Below are positions 1 through 13,872 of a stretch of 64,000 bases of DNA, one piece after another. The translations under genes were made by a program, and so were the position numbers. The number at the start of each line of letters is the position of its first letter. The first letter of the stretch is position 1. Under the pieces are notes generated by a model that did no database searches, was not told the DNA's origin, and was given only the letters and a program-made list of their open reading frames with translations. Source of the DNA: Nocardioides sp. zg-1228 (GTDB lineage: Bacteria; Actinomycetota; Actinomycetes; Propionibacteriales; Nocardioidaceae); contig NZ_CP070961.1 of assembly GCF_017086465.1 (NCBI RefSeq), positions 1 through 64,000 of the forward strand, given 5' to 3'.

Positions 1-164
1 GGTCTCGTCCGGCCACGGTCCCCCCAGGGTCCACGAGGTCGTGCGACCCGGGCCACGACGGCCGCCAACAGCCCCCGTGACCTGCGGAGACGATGGTGGG
101 GGCCCGACGCAGGAGGAGGCCACGGGGATCCGGCCCCCCGGGTCGCGACCGGCCGTTCACAGCT

Positions 165-173
165 TGTGGACAA
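165..173 (-). promoter_or_regulatory. DnaA box upstream of dnaA
   Basis: TGTGGACAA here is the reverse complement of TTGTCCACA, the DnaA-box form favoured in high-GC actinobacteria. It lies about 80 bases before the chosen dnaA start and could mediate autoregulation. I see no gene in bases 1-255. Confidence 0.6.
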
Positions 174-255
174 CTCTGTGGAAGCCTCACCGTCGGATCG
201 GTGGCGCGTCCGTGCGAGGCGGGGGATTTTCGAGCAGCAACACGCGCATGACGAC

Positions 256-1722
256 ATGGTGGAAGCGAAGGCGGTCCGGGTGGACGACCAGCAGGTAGAT
301 CTCGGGACGGCGTGGCAGCAGATCGTCGAGGACCTCCAGCCCAACCAGCGCGCCTGGCTGAGGCCGAGCGTGCCGATGACGCTCCACGAGAACACCGCGA
401 TCATCGCGGTCCCCAACGACTTCACCCGCAACCAGCTCGAGGGCCGGCTGCGCAACCACATCGAGGACGCGCTCTCCGAGGGCTTCGGCCGCGAGATCCG
501 CATGCTCGTCACGGTCAACCCCGCGCTCGAGGGCGAGACGCCATCCCAGATCGACGAATCGACAGATCGATCTGTCTCTTTGTCGACAAACCCGCAGGCG
601 GTCTACGAGCCGCCTGCGCCACGAGCGCCGGAGGCCTACGAGCCGATGGGCGGCGGGGCCGCCGAGCGTCGCCCCTCCGCGCTGGAGACCCGGCTCAACC
701 CCAAGTACACGTTCGAGACATTCGTCATCGGCTCGTCCAACCGGTTCCCGCACGCGGCCGCCGTCGCCGTCGCCGAGGCGCCCGGCAAGGCCTACAACCC
801 GCTCCTGGTCTACGGCGAGTCGGGCCTGGGCAAGACCCACCTGCTCCACGCGATCGGCCACTACGTGCGCAGCCTCTACAGCAACGCCAAGGTGCGCTAC
901 GTCTCCAGCGAGGAGTTCACCAACGAGTTCATCAACGCGATCCGCGACGACCGCCAGGACAGGTTCAAGCGGCGCTACCGCGACGTCGACGTGCTGTTGA
1001 TCGATGACATCCAGTTCCTCGAGGGCAAGACGCAGACGCAGGAGGAGTTCTTCCACACGTTCAACACCCTCCACAACGCCAACAAGCAGATCGTGCTGAC
1101 CTCCGACCGCGCTCCCAAGCGGCTCGAGGCGCTCGAGGACCGCCTGCGCAACCGCTTCGAGTGGGGCCTGATCACCGACGTCCAGCCGCCCGACCTCGAG
1201 ACCCGCATCGCGATCCTGCGCAAGAAGGCGGCGATGGACCGGCTCACCGCGCCGCCCGACGTGCTGGAGTTCATCGCCTCCAAGATCCAGACCAACATCC
1301 GCGAGCTCGAGGGCGCGCTGATCCGGGTGACGGCCTTCGCCAACCTCAACCGCCAGGAGGTCGACATGACCCTGGCCGAGATCGTGCTCAAGGACCTGAT
1401 CCCCGAGGGTGGCGAGCCCGAGATCACCCACCCGCTGATCATCGCCCAGACCGCGGCCTACTTCGGGGTCAGCCTCGAGGACCTCACCGGGCCCTCGCGC
1501 GGCCGGCACCTGGTCATGGCCCGCCAGATCGGGATGTACCTGTGCCGCGAGCTCACGTCGATGTCGCTGCCGCAGATCGGCCGCGAGTTCGGCGGGCGCG
1601 ACCACACCACGGTGATGTACGCCGACCGCAAGATCCGTCAGCTCCTCGCCGAGCGGCGCGCGGTCTTCAACCAGGTCAGCGAGCTCACCAACCGGATCAA
1701 GATGCAGGCCCGCCAGCGCTGA
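256..1722 (+). CDS. dnaA: Chromosomal replication initiator DnaA
   Basis: DnaA binds DnaA boxes at oriC, forms an ATP-dependent filament and opens the duplex for helicase loading. The protein has an N-terminal domain ([16 protein letters not shown]), a variable linker, an AAA+ core with Walker [12 protein letters not shown] and Walker [11 protein letters not shown], and a C-terminal DNA-binding helix-turn-helix with [15 protein letters not shown]. The ATG at 256 ([13 protein letters not shown]) is preferred because the frame upstream does not look conserved. A GTG at 280 is also possible, and the frame stays open to 166. dnaN follows after the origin. The linker (about 541-600) is unusually AT-rich and holds a 16-bp palindrome. 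Confidence 0.96.
   Translation: MVEAKAVRVDDQQVDLGTAWQQIVEDLQPNQRAWLRPSVPMTLHENTAIIAVPNDFTRNQLEGRLRNHIEDALSEGFGREIRMLVTVNPALEGETPSQIDESTDRSVSLSTNPQAVYEPPAPRAPEAYEPMGGGAAERRPSALETRLNPKYTFETFVIGSSNRFPHAAAVAVAEAPGKAYNPLLVYGESGLGKTHLLHAIGHYVRSLYSNAKVRYVSSEEFTNEFINAIRDDRQDRFKRRYRDVDVLLIDDIQFLEGKTQTQEEFFHTFNTLHNANKQIVLTSDRAPKRLEALEDRLRNRFEWGLITDVQPPDLETRIAILRKKAAMDRLTAPPDVLEFIASKIQTNIRELEGALIRVTAFANLNRQEVDMTLAEIVLKDLIPEGGEPEITHPLIIAQTAAYFGVSLEDLTGPSRGRHLVMARQIGMYLCRELTSMSLPQIGREFGGRDHTTVMYADRKIRQLLAERRAVFNQVSELTNRIKMQARQR
561..576. repeat. 16-bp perfect palindrome inside dnaA
   Basis: GACAGATCGATCTGTC reads the same on both strands. It lies in the coding sequence of the variable DnaA linker, in a local AT-rich patch next to two GTCGAC-like sites. 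Confidence 0.7.
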
Positions 1723-2166
1723 CCAGACTCGACACCGGGCTCGACACCGGGCTCGCACCGGCGCACCCGCGTGGAGGTCGGTGGTGTGTGGAGAACTTGT
1801 GGTTCGGTCCGCCGCGTCGTCCCCAGCCCCTGTGGACTTCATGGGACGAACGACACGAACCGCCGGCTCGTCCACACCACCCCGCGAGTCGTCGGTCCGG
1901 CGTCCACACCCGTCATCCACAGCGTTCCGGCGCCCTGACCTGCACCAACGCGTCCCATCCACAGTTTCCACGGACCCTATGACGACTATGAACCTCACCA
2001 TGGGACTCATCACCCACCAACGAATGACAACCCTCCCTCTGGGGAGAACCCTGCCGCCGCGCCGACAGCGCGTGGCAGGATGCACTTCCCACGTGCACGC
2101 GTGTGGTTCTCGTCTGCGTGCAGTCACTCGTTGCCCGCACCACCACCTCTCGTCGAGGAGACCCTT
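1723..2166. other. oriC: oriC: DnaA-box cluster between dnaA and dnaN
   Basis: This 444-base gene-free stretch holds at least six DnaA-box-like 9-mers within one mismatch or so of TTRTCCACA: TGTGGAGAA at 1787, TGTGGACTT at 1831, TCGTCCACA at 1868, GCGTCCACA at 1900, TCATCCACA at 1913 and CCATCCACA at 1955. A comparatively AT-rich segment at about 1977-2035 follows and is the candidate unwinding region. Actinobacterial origins usually lie between dnaA and dnaN. dnaN promoter elements must also be here, but I cannot fix them. Confidence 0.88.
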
Positions 2167-3300
2167 GTGAAGTTCCGCGTCGAACGCGACGTCTTCGCCG
2201 ATGCCGTTGCCTGGGCTGCCCGCAGCCTGCCGGTCCGTCCCAGCTCGCCGGTCCTGGCCGGCCTGCTGATCGAGGCGAGCGACGCCGGGCTGGTGCTCTC
2301 GACGTTCGACTACGAGACCTCGGCCCGCGCCACCCTCTCCGCGGAGGTCAACGACGAGGGCCGTGCGCTGGTCAGCGGCCGCCTGCTCGCCGACATCTGC
2401 CGCAGCCTGCCGGCCAAGCCCGTCGAGCTGACCCTCGAGGGTCCGCGCGTCTCGCTCACCTGCGGGTCGGCGCGCTTCAGCCTCCAGACCATGCCGGTCT
2501 CCGACTACCCCACGCTGCCCGAGATGCCGTCGGCCACCGGCACCGTCTCCAGCGCCGACTTCGCCCACGCCGTCGCCCAGGCCGTGACGGCCGCGGGCCG
2601 TGACGACATGCTCCCGGTCCTCACCGGCGTCCGCATCGAGATCGACGGCTCCACGATGGCGCTGCTGGCCACCGACCGGTTCCGGCTCTCGCACCGCGAG
2701 CTCACCTGGAACCCGCAGTCGCCCGACGTGTCGGTCGCCGCGCTCGTCCCGGCCAAGGTGCTCGGCGACACGGCCAAGTCGCTGACCTCGGGCGCGGAGA
2801 TCACCATCGCGCTGAGCGCCAGCGGCGCCGGCGAGGGCCTGATCGGGTTCGAGGGCACCGGGCTCGGCGGCGTACGCCGCACCACCACGCGCCTGCTCGA
2901 CGGGGAGTTCCCCAAGGTGCGCTCGCTGTTCCCGTCCGAGCACCTCACGGTGGCGAAGGTCAACAAGGCCGAGCTCATCGAGACCGTCAAGCGCGTCGCG
3001 CTGGTGGCCGAGCGCAACACCGCGGTGCAGATGAAGTTCGGCGACAACCAGATCGTCCTCGACGCCGGCTCCGGCGACGAGGCGATGGCGACCGAGGCGG
3101 TCGACGCCGACATCACCGGCGACGACCTCACGACCGGCTTCAACCCACAGTTCCTGCTCGACGGGCTGAGCGCGATCGACGGCGAGATGGTCGACCTGGC
3201 GTTCACCCAGGCGACCAAGCCGGTCGTCATCTCCGGCACCGACACCGACGACACCGGCTCCTTCCGCTACCTGCTGATGCCCCGGCGCCTGCTCGGCTGA
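2167..3300 (+). CDS. dnaN: DNA polymerase III sliding clamp (beta subunit)
   Basis: DnaN is the ring-shaped processivity clamp that tethers polymerase III and repair proteins to DNA. The GTG at 2167 (VKFRVERDVFADAVAWAARSL) is preceded by a GAGGAG ribosome-binding site at about 2154 and gives a 377-residue protein, normal for the three-domain family. The ending FRYLLMPRRL is the conserved clamp C-terminus. An upstream in-frame extension to 2080 runs into oriC and is not credible. Confidence 0.96.
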   Translation: MKFRVERDVFADAVAWAARSLPVRPSSPVLAGLLIEASDAGLVLSTFDYETSARATLSAEVNDEGRALVSGRLLADICRSLPAKPVELTLEGPRVSLTCGSARFSLQTMPVSDYPTLPEMPSATGTVSSADFAHAVAQAVTAAGRDDMLPVLTGVRIEIDGSTMALLATDRFRLSHRELTWNPQSPDVSVAALVPAKVLGDTAKSLTSGAEITIALSASGAGEGLIGFEGTGLGGVRRTTTRLLDGEFPKVRSLFPSEHLTVAKVNKAELIETVKRVALVAERNTAVQMKFGDNQIVLDAGSGDEAMATEAVDADITGDDLTTGFNPQFLLDGLSAIDGEMVDLAFTQATKPVVISGTDTDDTGSFRYLLMPRRLLG

Positions 3301-3362
3301 TCGCGCGCCCGGCCGTCGGATCCCACAGGATCCGGACCGGCCGGACCGGACCGGACTGCGGC

Positions 3363-3368
3363 TAGGCT
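3363..3368 (+). promoter_or_regulatory. -10 hexamer TAGGCT, leaderless gnd
   Basis: TAGGCT ends 7 bases before the gnd ATG at 3376, the normal distance from a -10 element to a transcription start. The transcript would begin at the start codon. Confidence 0.45.
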
Positions 3369-3375
3369 CACCGAC

Positions 3376-4350
3376 ATGGACATCGGACTCGTCGGGCTCG
3401 GCAAGATGGGCGGCAACATGCGCGAGCGCATGCGCCGCGCGGGACTCACGGTCGTGGGCTTCGACCGCAACCCCGACGTCAGCGACGTCGGCTCGCTCGA
3501 GGAGCTGGTCGAGGCGCTGCCGAGCCCGAAGGTCGTGTGGGTCATGGTCCCGGCCGGCGACCCGACCCGCGCGACGATCGCCGAGCTCGCCGACCTGCTC
3601 GGTCCGGGCGACGTCGTCGTCGACGGCGGCAACTCGCGCTGGACCGACGACATCACCAACGCCGAGCTGCTCGCGGAGAAGGAGATCGGCTATGTCGACT
3701 GCGGCGTCTCCGGCGGCGTCTGGGGCCTCGACAACGGCTACGCCCTGATGTACGGCGGCGACGGCGACGACATCGCCAAGGTCCGGCCGGCCTTCGACGC
3801 GCTCGCCCCCGAGGGCGACTTCGGCTCCGTCCACGCGGGCAAGGTGGGCGCCGGCCACTTCTCCAAGATGGTCCACAACGGCATCGAGTACGCGATCATG
3901 CAGTCCTACGCCGAGGGCTGGGAGCTGCTCGAGAAGGTCGACATGGTCGACAACGTCACCGAGGTGTTCCGCTCGTGGCGCGAGGGCACCGTCATCCGTT
4001 CGTGGCTGCTCGACCTGATGGTCGCCGCGCTCGACGACGACCCGGGTCTGAGCAAGGTCGCCGGCTACGCCGAGGACTCCGGCGAGGGCCGGTGGACCGT
4101 CGAGGCAGGCATCGAGAACGCCGTCGCGACCCCCGCGATCACCGCCGCCCTCTACGCCCGCTTCGTCTCGCGGCAGGACGACAGCCCGGCGATGAAGGCG
4201 GTCGCCGCGATGCGCAACCAGTTCGGCGGGCACGCGGTGCGCACCCCGGCCCCCAAGGGCGGCGACGCCGAGGGCGCCACCGGGCCCGACCAGTCCGAGA
4301 CCGCGCAGAAGGCCGGCGCCGGCAGCGGCCAGGAGCCGAGCGAGAGCTAG
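3376..4350 (+). CDS. gnd: 6-phosphogluconate dehydrogenase, decarboxylating (short form)
   Basis: This enzyme of the oxidative pentose phosphate pathway converts 6-phosphogluconate to ribulose 5-phosphate, CO2 and reduced cofactor. The N-terminal dinucleotide-binding motif is GLVGLGKMGGNM. VVDGGNSRW and HFSKMVHNGIEYAIMQ are the substrate and catalytic motifs, including the Lys and His-Asn pair. At 324 residues it is the short form usually reported to prefer NAD+, not the roughly 470-residue NADP+ form. The position between dnaN and recF is typical for actinobacteria. The last 40 residues are a low-complexity Gly/Ala/Glu tail. Confidence 0.93.
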   Translation: MDIGLVGLGKMGGNMRERMRRAGLTVVGFDRNPDVSDVGSLEELVEALPSPKVVWVMVPAGDPTRATIAELADLLGPGDVVVDGGNSRWTDDITNAELLAEKEIGYVDCGVSGGVWGLDNGYALMYGGDGDDIAKVRPAFDALAPEGDFGSVHAGKVGAGHFSKMVHNGIEYAIMQSYAEGWELLEKVDMVDNVTEVFRSWREGTVIRSWLLDLMVAALDDDPGLSKVAGYAEDSGEGRWTVEAGIENAVATPAITAALYARFVSRQDDSPAMKAVAAMRNQFGGHAVRTPAPKGGDAEGATGPDQSETAQKAGAGSGQEPSES

Positions 4351-4356
4351 GTCCCC

Positions 4357-5493
4357 TTGCACGTCGCGCACCTGACCCTGCACAACTTCCGCTCCTACGC
4401 CGACATCGACGTCGCGCTGGAGCCGGGGGCGACGGCGTTCATCGGACGCAACGGCCAGGGCAAGACCAACCTGGTCGAGGCGATCGACTACCTCTCCCGG
4501 CTGTCGTCCCACCGGGTGGCGAGCGACGCACCCCTCGTCCGCGCCGGAGCCGAGCAGGCGATCGTGCGGGCCTCGGTCGTCAAGGAGGGGCGCACGGCGC
4601 TGCTCGAGGTCGAGCTCAACCCGGGTCGGGCCAACCGCGCCCGGATCAACCGCTCCCCCCTCCCCCGCCCCCGCGAGATCGTCGGCCTGGTGCGCACGGT
4701 CGTGTTCTCCCCCGACGACCTGACCCTGGTCAAGGGCGACCCGTCCGACCGGCGCCGGTTCCTCGACGACCTGCTGGTGCTGCGCACCCCGCGCCTGGCC
4801 GGCGTTCGCTCCGACTACGACCGGGTGCTCAAGCAGCGCAACAGCCTGCTCAAGACCGCCGGGGTGGCGCGTGGGTCCGCGCGCGACGCGGCGATGTCGA
4901 CGCTGGAGATCTGGGACGACAACCTGGCGCGGGTCGGCGCGGAGATCCTCGGCGCCCGACTGCGGCTGGTCGACGACCTGCGCCCCTACCTCGGCAAGGC
5001 CTACGAGGCGGTCGCGCGCGGCGCGAGCCGCGACGACGCCGACCTCGACTACCGCGCGAGCGTCGAGGTGACCTCCTCGACCGGCGACCTCCAGCAGGCG
5101 CTGCTCGACGCGGTCGCGGCACGCCGCAAGGAGGAGCTCGACCGCGGCATCTCGCTCGTCGGCCCGCACCGCGACGAGCTGCTGCTCACCCTCGGCGACC
5201 CGCAGCTGCGGCTGCCGGTCAAGGGCTACGCCTCGCACGGCGAGTCGTGGTCGTACGCGCTCGCGCTCCGCCTGGCCTCCTACGACCTGCTGCGCGCCGA
5301 CGGCGACGACCCGATCCTGGTGCTCGACGACGTGTTCGCCGAGCTCGACTCCGAACGACGCCAGCAGCTCGCCGAGCTCGTCGCGGGAGCCGAGCAGGTG
5401 CTGGTCACCGCCGCGGTCGCCGCCGACGTGCCCGCGTCGCTGCAGGGCGTGCGCTACCTCGTCGCGGACGGGGCGGTGACCCGTGACGGATGA
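4357..5493 (+). CDS. recF: DNA replication/repair protein RecF
   Basis: RecF is an SMC-like ATPase that helps load RecA at single-strand gaps. The protein begins at a TTG at 4357 ([18 protein letters not shown]), only six bases after gnd. It shows the Walker A segment [16 protein letters not shown], the ABC-type signature region near [20 protein letters not shown] and Walker [14 protein letters not shown]. Its 378 residues match the family. The 3' end overlaps the DUF721 gene by 11 bases, so the two are probably translated together. Confidence 0.95.
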   Translation: MHVAHLTLHNFRSYADIDVALEPGATAFIGRNGQGKTNLVEAIDYLSRLSSHRVASDAPLVRAGAEQAIVRASVVKEGRTALLEVELNPGRANRARINRSPLPRPREIVGLVRTVVFSPDDLTLVKGDPSDRRRFLDDLLVLRTPRLAGVRSDYDRVLKQRNSLLKTAGVARGSARDAAMSTLEIWDDNLARVGAEILGARLRLVDDLRPYLGKAYEAVARGASRDDADLDYRASVEVTSSTGDLQQALLDAVAARRKEELDRGISLVGPHRDELLLTLGDPQLRLPVKGYASHGESWSYALALRLASYDLLRADGDDPILVLDDVFAELDSERRQQLAELVAGAEQVLVTAAVAADVPASLQGVRYLVADGAVTRDG

Positions 5494-6079
5494 CGAGCGT
5501 CCCGGCGACCCCGGGACCGCGGGGGACGACACCACCGCCACCACCGACGGCGCCGATCCCGCTCCCGCCCCGGTGGCCGAGCACCGCGCCGACGGCCTCG
5601 ACCTCGCCCGCGCTGCCGCACGTGCTGCCGCCGCCAGCCCTGGCTCGAAGCCCGCGCGGCGCCGCTCCGGGGGACCACGCCGTCGTACGACCCCGCGGGC
5701 GTCCGGCGCCCGGCCCGACGACCGCGACCCCCAACCGATCGACCAGGCGATGGGCCGGCTGATCGCCAACCACGGGTGGGAGCTCGACCTCAAGGTGCAG
5801 GGGGTGTTCGGCCGCTGGGCCGAGCTGGTCGGCTCCGAGGTGGCCGACCACTGCACGCCCGAGTCGTTCACCGACGGACGCCTGGTGGTGCGCACCGACT
5901 CCACCGCCTGGGCCACCCAGCTCAAGCTGCTGGCGCCGACGATCGTCCGCCGGCTCAACGAGGAGCTCGGCCACGGCACGGTCACGCTGATCGAGGTGGT
6001 CGGCCCGCACCTGCCGACCTGGACCAAGGGCCGGCTGTCCAGCCGCGACGGCCGCGGCCCGCGCGACACCTACGGCTGA
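5483..6079 (+). CDS. DUF721/DciA-like protein, putative helicase loader
   Basis: The GTG at 5483 overlaps the end of recF. The first 85 residues are a disordered Asp/Pro/Ala/Arg-rich region. The conserved DUF721 domain follows (about residues 90-185: [20 protein letters not shown], then [17 protein letters not shown]). Members of this family include DciA, which loads the replicative helicase in bacteria lacking DnaC. Its place next to dnaA, recF and gyrB fits that role. The function is by family, not shown here. Confidence 0.85.
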   Translation: MTDDERPGDPGTAGDDTTATTDGADPAPAPVAEHRADGLDLARAAARAAAASPGSKPARRRSGGPRRRTTPRASGARPDDRDPQPIDQAMGRLIANHGWELDLKVQGVFGRWAELVGSEVADHCTPESFTDGRLVVRTDSTAWATQLKLLAPTIVRRLNEELGHGTVTLIEVVGPHLPTWTKGRLSSRDGRGPRDTYG

Positions 6080-6124
6080 GCACCCGGGCCGCCGCTCGCC
6101 GGCCGGAGCCCTCTCCGCGACGCT

Positions 6125-6212
6125 GGTTCATCAAGGTATGCAGGCGAACCGTCACTTCCCTCGCTCAGCTCGCCATGGGATGTGCGGGTTCGGCGACATA
6201 CCTTGATGAACC
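6125..6212. repeat. Long inverted repeat, 16-bp perfect arms, between DUF721 gene and gyrB
   Basis: The arm GGTTCATCAAGGTATG at 6125-6140 is exactly reversed as CATACCTTGATGAACC at 6197-6212. Partly matching inner arms (GGCGAACCG and CGGGTTCGGC) lie inside. The whole could fold as one 88-base hairpin. There is no T-tract after it. Apart from this and the gyrB promoter, I see nothing in the 443-base gap 6080-6522. Confidence 0.75.
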
Positions 6213-6413
6213 GTCAGCGCGGGGGCGCGCCCGCCGCCGACGCGAGCGCCGGAGCCGCGTTCTGCCGATCTGGCAGCCGTCGGACCACATGGGGACCCAC
6301 CGACCCCCCCGTTCGCGCGCCTGACAGGCCCCCACGGGCCCGCTGACGCGCTTTTTCCGACCGGATCCCTCCCCAACCGGGGGTTGGTCCTTCGGTCCGG
6401 GCGCCCTGACGGG

Positions 6414-6419
6414 TAATAT
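6414..6419 (+). promoter_or_regulatory. Probable gyrB -10 element TAATAT
   Basis: TAATAT is close to the TANNNT/TATAAT consensus and stands out in GC-rich surroundings about 100 bases before gyrB. A weak -35 candidate, TCGGTC at 6392, lies 16 bases upstream. A better-looking TTGGTC at 6384 is too far away. Confidence 0.4.
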
Positions 6420-6522
6420 GGGCGTACGAGTCGCAGATCGTGTTGCACCCGCAACCGCCGCGACTCGACTCATGTCGAGCGCCCCCGGGCCAGGTCCGGG
6501 GCGATGAGCAGAAGGCTGTGCC

Positions 6523-8736
<2,214 letters not shown>

Positions 8737-8796
8737 GTCTCTAGAGACATCTAAGAACTGACCTAGACATCGATAGAACGCAGGAGAGAAGACGAG

Positions 8797-11547
<2,751 letters not shown>

Positions 11548-11550
11548 TCC

Positions 11551-12096
11551 ATGTCGGAACGCACCGCGACGCCCCGCCGCACCTCCGGCGGAGAGCCCGC
11601 CAAGAGGTCGCTGACCGGTCGGCTCCAGGACACGCTGTCCAGCGCCGCTGAGGAGCACCGGGCCAACGCCGGACCGTCGTCTGGGCGGAGCAGCCGCGCC
11701 CGGCGTACGTCCGGGCGCCAGCCGCGGCGCGCCCGCCTCCGGCTGACCCGCATCGACCCGTGGTCGGTGATGAAGACGGCGTTCCTGCTCTCGGTCGCCT
11801 TCGGTGTGGTCACGTTCGTCGCGATCTTCATGGTGTGGTCGGTGCTCGGCGCGGCCGGCGTGTGGGACTCGATCAACTCCGCCGTCGGCAGCATCGTCGA
11901 GGGCGACAGCGGCAACTCGTCCTTCGACGTCACCAACTACGTCGGCATGTCGCGGGTGCTCGGCTTCACGCTGCTCGTCTCGGTGGTCGACGTCATCCTG
12001 CTGACCGCGATCGCGACCCTCACCGCCTTCCTCTACAACCTCGCGGCCGCCCTCCTGGGCGGCATCGAGGTGACCCTCGCGGAGGACGAGAAGTGA
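11551..12096 (+). CDS. DUF3566 membrane protein
   Basis: This is the conserved transmembrane protein found directly after gyrA in actinobacteria (equivalent position to Rv0007). It has a basic, disordered 65-residue N-terminus, then two membrane segments (about residues 70-95 and 130-160) in the family pattern RLRLTRIDPWSVMKTAFLLS. No biochemical role is established. Confidence 0.88.
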   Translation: MSERTATPRRTSGGEPAKRSLTGRLQDTLSSAAEEHRANAGPSSGRSSRARRTSGRQPRRARLRLTRIDPWSVMKTAFLLSVAFGVVTFVAIFMVWSVLGAAGVWDSINSAVGSIVEGDSGNSSFDVTNYVGMSRVLGFTLLVSVVDVILLTAIATLTAFLYNLAAALLGGIEVTLAEDEK

Positions 12097-12166
12097 GTCG
12101 CGACCTCGATTGGCACGGCCTGACCGCGGTCAGGTAACCTTCGGCGTCGCCGCTTGCGGCGTGCAC

Positions 12167-12240
12167 GGGCCTATAGCTCAGACGGTTAGAGCGCTTCCCT
12201 GATAAGGAAGAGGTCGGAGGTTCAAGTCCTCCTAGGCCCA
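12167..12240 (+). tRNA. tRNA-Ile (GAT)
   Basis: The acceptor arms GGGCCTA and TAGGCCC pair. The anticodon loop CTGATAA gives GAT, and a TTCAAGT T-loop follows. The discriminator is A and the CCA is not encoded. Confidence 0.97.
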
Positions 12241-12275
12241 CTCCATCCCCTTCGCTCCGCTCTCGAGGAGAGTCC

Positions 12276-12401
12276 ATGAAGAAGCTCCTGCTGGTCGCCC
12301 TCGCTGCCGCCGGCGCGGTCCTGGCGAAGAAGAAGATGGACGAGGGCAAGAACGAGCAGGCCCTCTGGGCCGAGGCCACTGACACCGTCGAGAAGGCCTG
12401 A
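12276..12401 (+). CDS. DLW-39 family small protein
   Basis: This 41-residue ORF lies between the two tRNAs, with GAGGAG a few bases before its ATG. It starts [20 protein letters not shown], a short hydrophobic segment followed by lysines, and ends in an acidic stretch with [12 protein letters not shown]. This is the small conserved actinobacterial family named after its DLW motif. Here that position reads ALWAEAT. Its function is unknown. Confidence 0.82.
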   Translation: MKKLLLVALAAAGAVLAKKKMDEGKNEQALWAEATDTVEKA

Positions 12402-12428
12402 GCCCACCTCCGAGCGCCAAGCGCTCAC

Positions 12429-12504
12429 GGGGCCTTGGCGCAATTGGTAGCGCACCTGCTTTGCAAGCAGGGGGTTAGGGGTTCAAGTCCCCTAGGCTCC
12501 ACCA
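12429..12504 (+). tRNA. tRNA-Ala (TGC), integration target of the island
   Basis: The acceptor arms GGGGCCT and AGGCTCC pair with one wobble. The anticodon loop TTTGCAA gives TGC. The CCA end is encoded. The 3' half is repeated in degenerate form at 24145-24188. Confidence 0.97.
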
Positions 12505-12505
12505 G

Positions 12506-12533
12506 AGAAACCGCAGGTCAGCCTGCGGTTTCT
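12506..12533 (+). terminator. Hairpin after tRNA-Ala
   Basis: A perfect 12-bp stem (AGAAACCGCAGG / CCTGCGGTTTCT) closes a TCAG loop immediately after the tRNA. It is a likely terminator. The stem sequence CCGCAGGTCAG recurs near the other island end. Confidence 0.75.
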
Positions 12534-12574
12534 GTGATTCCGGAGTGTCCGGTCGACTTCGGGATCGGGCTCTA

Positions 12575-12592
12575 GGGGGACTGGTGGGGGAA
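12575..12592. repeat. Left copy of 18-bp island-end repeat
   Basis: GGGGGACTGGTGGGGGAA here is identical to 24044-24061. Together with CCGCAGGTCAG (12511 and 24107) it flanks both copies of the tRNA end, as integrase arm-type sites would. Confidence 0.75.
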
Positions 12593-12699
12593 TCTAACCC
12601 AACAGGCACCGCTGCGACTTTTACCTTTCGCCCCGTCGGTCGCAAAGATCGAACTATGGTGAGCGTCGCTATAGATCAGTCGCGTACGGGGGCTCGCAG

Positions 12700-13872
12700 T
12701 TGGTTTCGCATGTGCATGGGCAGAGCACTGGTGACACGCCTCCTCAGACGGACCCCTTCGACGCCGATTGGATGACGCCCAGGTCCCCGTGGCCAAAGTC
12801 AGACGATCAGACCCATATGTCTATCGGCATGACGCACTTGGCCGCTGGCGGACCCCGCGCGAACGCCTCCCAGCGCCGCCGGGCCACCGCCGAGGCAGTC
12901 GAGACAGCGTTGCGTACTCGCCCAGACGAGCCGCTGCCACTCGCTGCCCTCTACGAGGCAGCCTTCGACCTCGTGGACTTCGTCCCCACCGAGAACGACG
13001 TGAGCTTGGCCGCCCGAGCTCTGGTGACAACCCGAGAGAACTTCTTCAGGGTCGGCCAGGGCGCGTACGCGTGGGCACCAGACGGAACCCCGCCCCCACC
13101 GCCGCCTCCGGCTCGAGTCGTCGCCATGATGGAGTTGCGGCGAAGTGGCCGAACCTTGGACGAGATCGGCAAGGTCTTCGGGATCACTCGGGAACGCGTG
13201 CGGCAACTCATGCGCAAGCACGGGGGCCCCGACGCGGCATCGGTGAGGCAGGCACAGATCGAGCGGAACCGGTCCGAGGAGCATGCGCACGGCATGTCCG
13301 TCTCGGCGGCCATCCGGGATGTGCTCGCAGACATGAATCCGAGGTCCGTCGAGGAAGTCGCGACTTTGACCGGGATCGCCAGCGAGGACATAGCCAGATG
13401 CTGGCCGGACGATCTGGCGCATCTCCGGCTGTGGGCGGCGACGGCTCCCGAGAACCGCTGGTCGGACGAGGAGATCATGGACGCCATGAGGGCGGCCGCC
13501 GTGTACGAGTACCCGTTGACTTCGAAGGCCTATACAGCCCTCCTCGCGGTGGGCCAGATCACCGGCCCCTCAGTCCCGAGGATCGGCCAGCGGTATGGAT
13601 CCTGGACAGCCGCCTGTGAGGCTGCGGGCGTTGAACCCGGTCGAACGGTCCGCAGTCACTATCAGTCGAAGTGGAGCGACAAGGACATCGCGGACATTGT
13701 TCGTCAGTATCTGCTCGACCCAAGCGCGCCGAACTCCGCACACCGATTCGACGAGTGGAGGCGAGTGAACGTGCCCGACGGACCATCCTTCCAGACCGTG
13801 CGCAACCGGTTCGGTTCATGGACTGAGGCGAAGCGTCGAGCGTTGAAGCCGACGGGATCCGAGGATGAGTGA
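12700..13872 (+). CDS. HTH protein with homing-endonuclease-associated-type repeats
   Basis: This 390-residue protein has a winged or sigma-region-4-like helix-turn-helix at about 145-175 (RTLDEIGKVFGITRERVRQLM). Its C-terminal half contains two to three repeats of the kind associated with homing endonucleases, ending in YGSWTAACEAAG and FGSWTEAKRRAL. No nuclease motif is visible, so it is probably DNA-binding: a regulator or target-recognition partner. It is the first gene of the island operon and overlaps the Z1 gene by eight bases. The start is uncertain: TTG at 12700, or ATG at 12772, 12817 or 12829. Confidence 0.7.
   Translation: MVSHVHGQSTGDTPPQTDPFDADWMTPRSPWPKSDDQTHMSIGMTHLAAGGPRANASQRRRATAEAVETALRTRPDEPLPLAALYEAAFDLVDFVPTENDVSLAARALVTTRENFFRVGQGAYAWAPDGTPPPPPPPARVVAMMELRRSGRTLDEIGKVFGITRERVRQLMRKHGGPDAASVRQAQIERNRSEEHAHGMSVSAAIRDVLADMNPRSVEEVATLTGIASEDIARCWPDDLAHLRLWAATAPENRWSDEEIMDAMRAAAVYEYPLTSKAYTALLAVGQITGPSVPRIGQRYGSWTAACEAAGVEPGRTVRSHYQSKWSDKDIADIVRQYLLDPSAPNSAHRFDEWRRVNVPDGPSFQTVRNRFGSWTEAKRRALKPTGSEDE

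Noticed and set aside
41..298. 85-residue open frame before dnaA
   Set aside because: It is low complexity, overlaps the dnaA start and DnaA box, and has no ribosome-binding site or conserved pattern.
187..6069. 1960-residue open frame on the minus strand across dnaA to the DUF721 gene
   Set aside because: It is a GC-codon-bias shadow lying opposite well-conserved genes. Its composition is Arg/Gly/Val/Asp-rich with no domains. The same applies to the long minus frames at 6214-9432 and 9733-11658.
6384..6389. TTGGTC as the gyrB -35 element
   Set aside because: The spacing to TAATAT is 24 bases, too long for a sigma-70 promoter.
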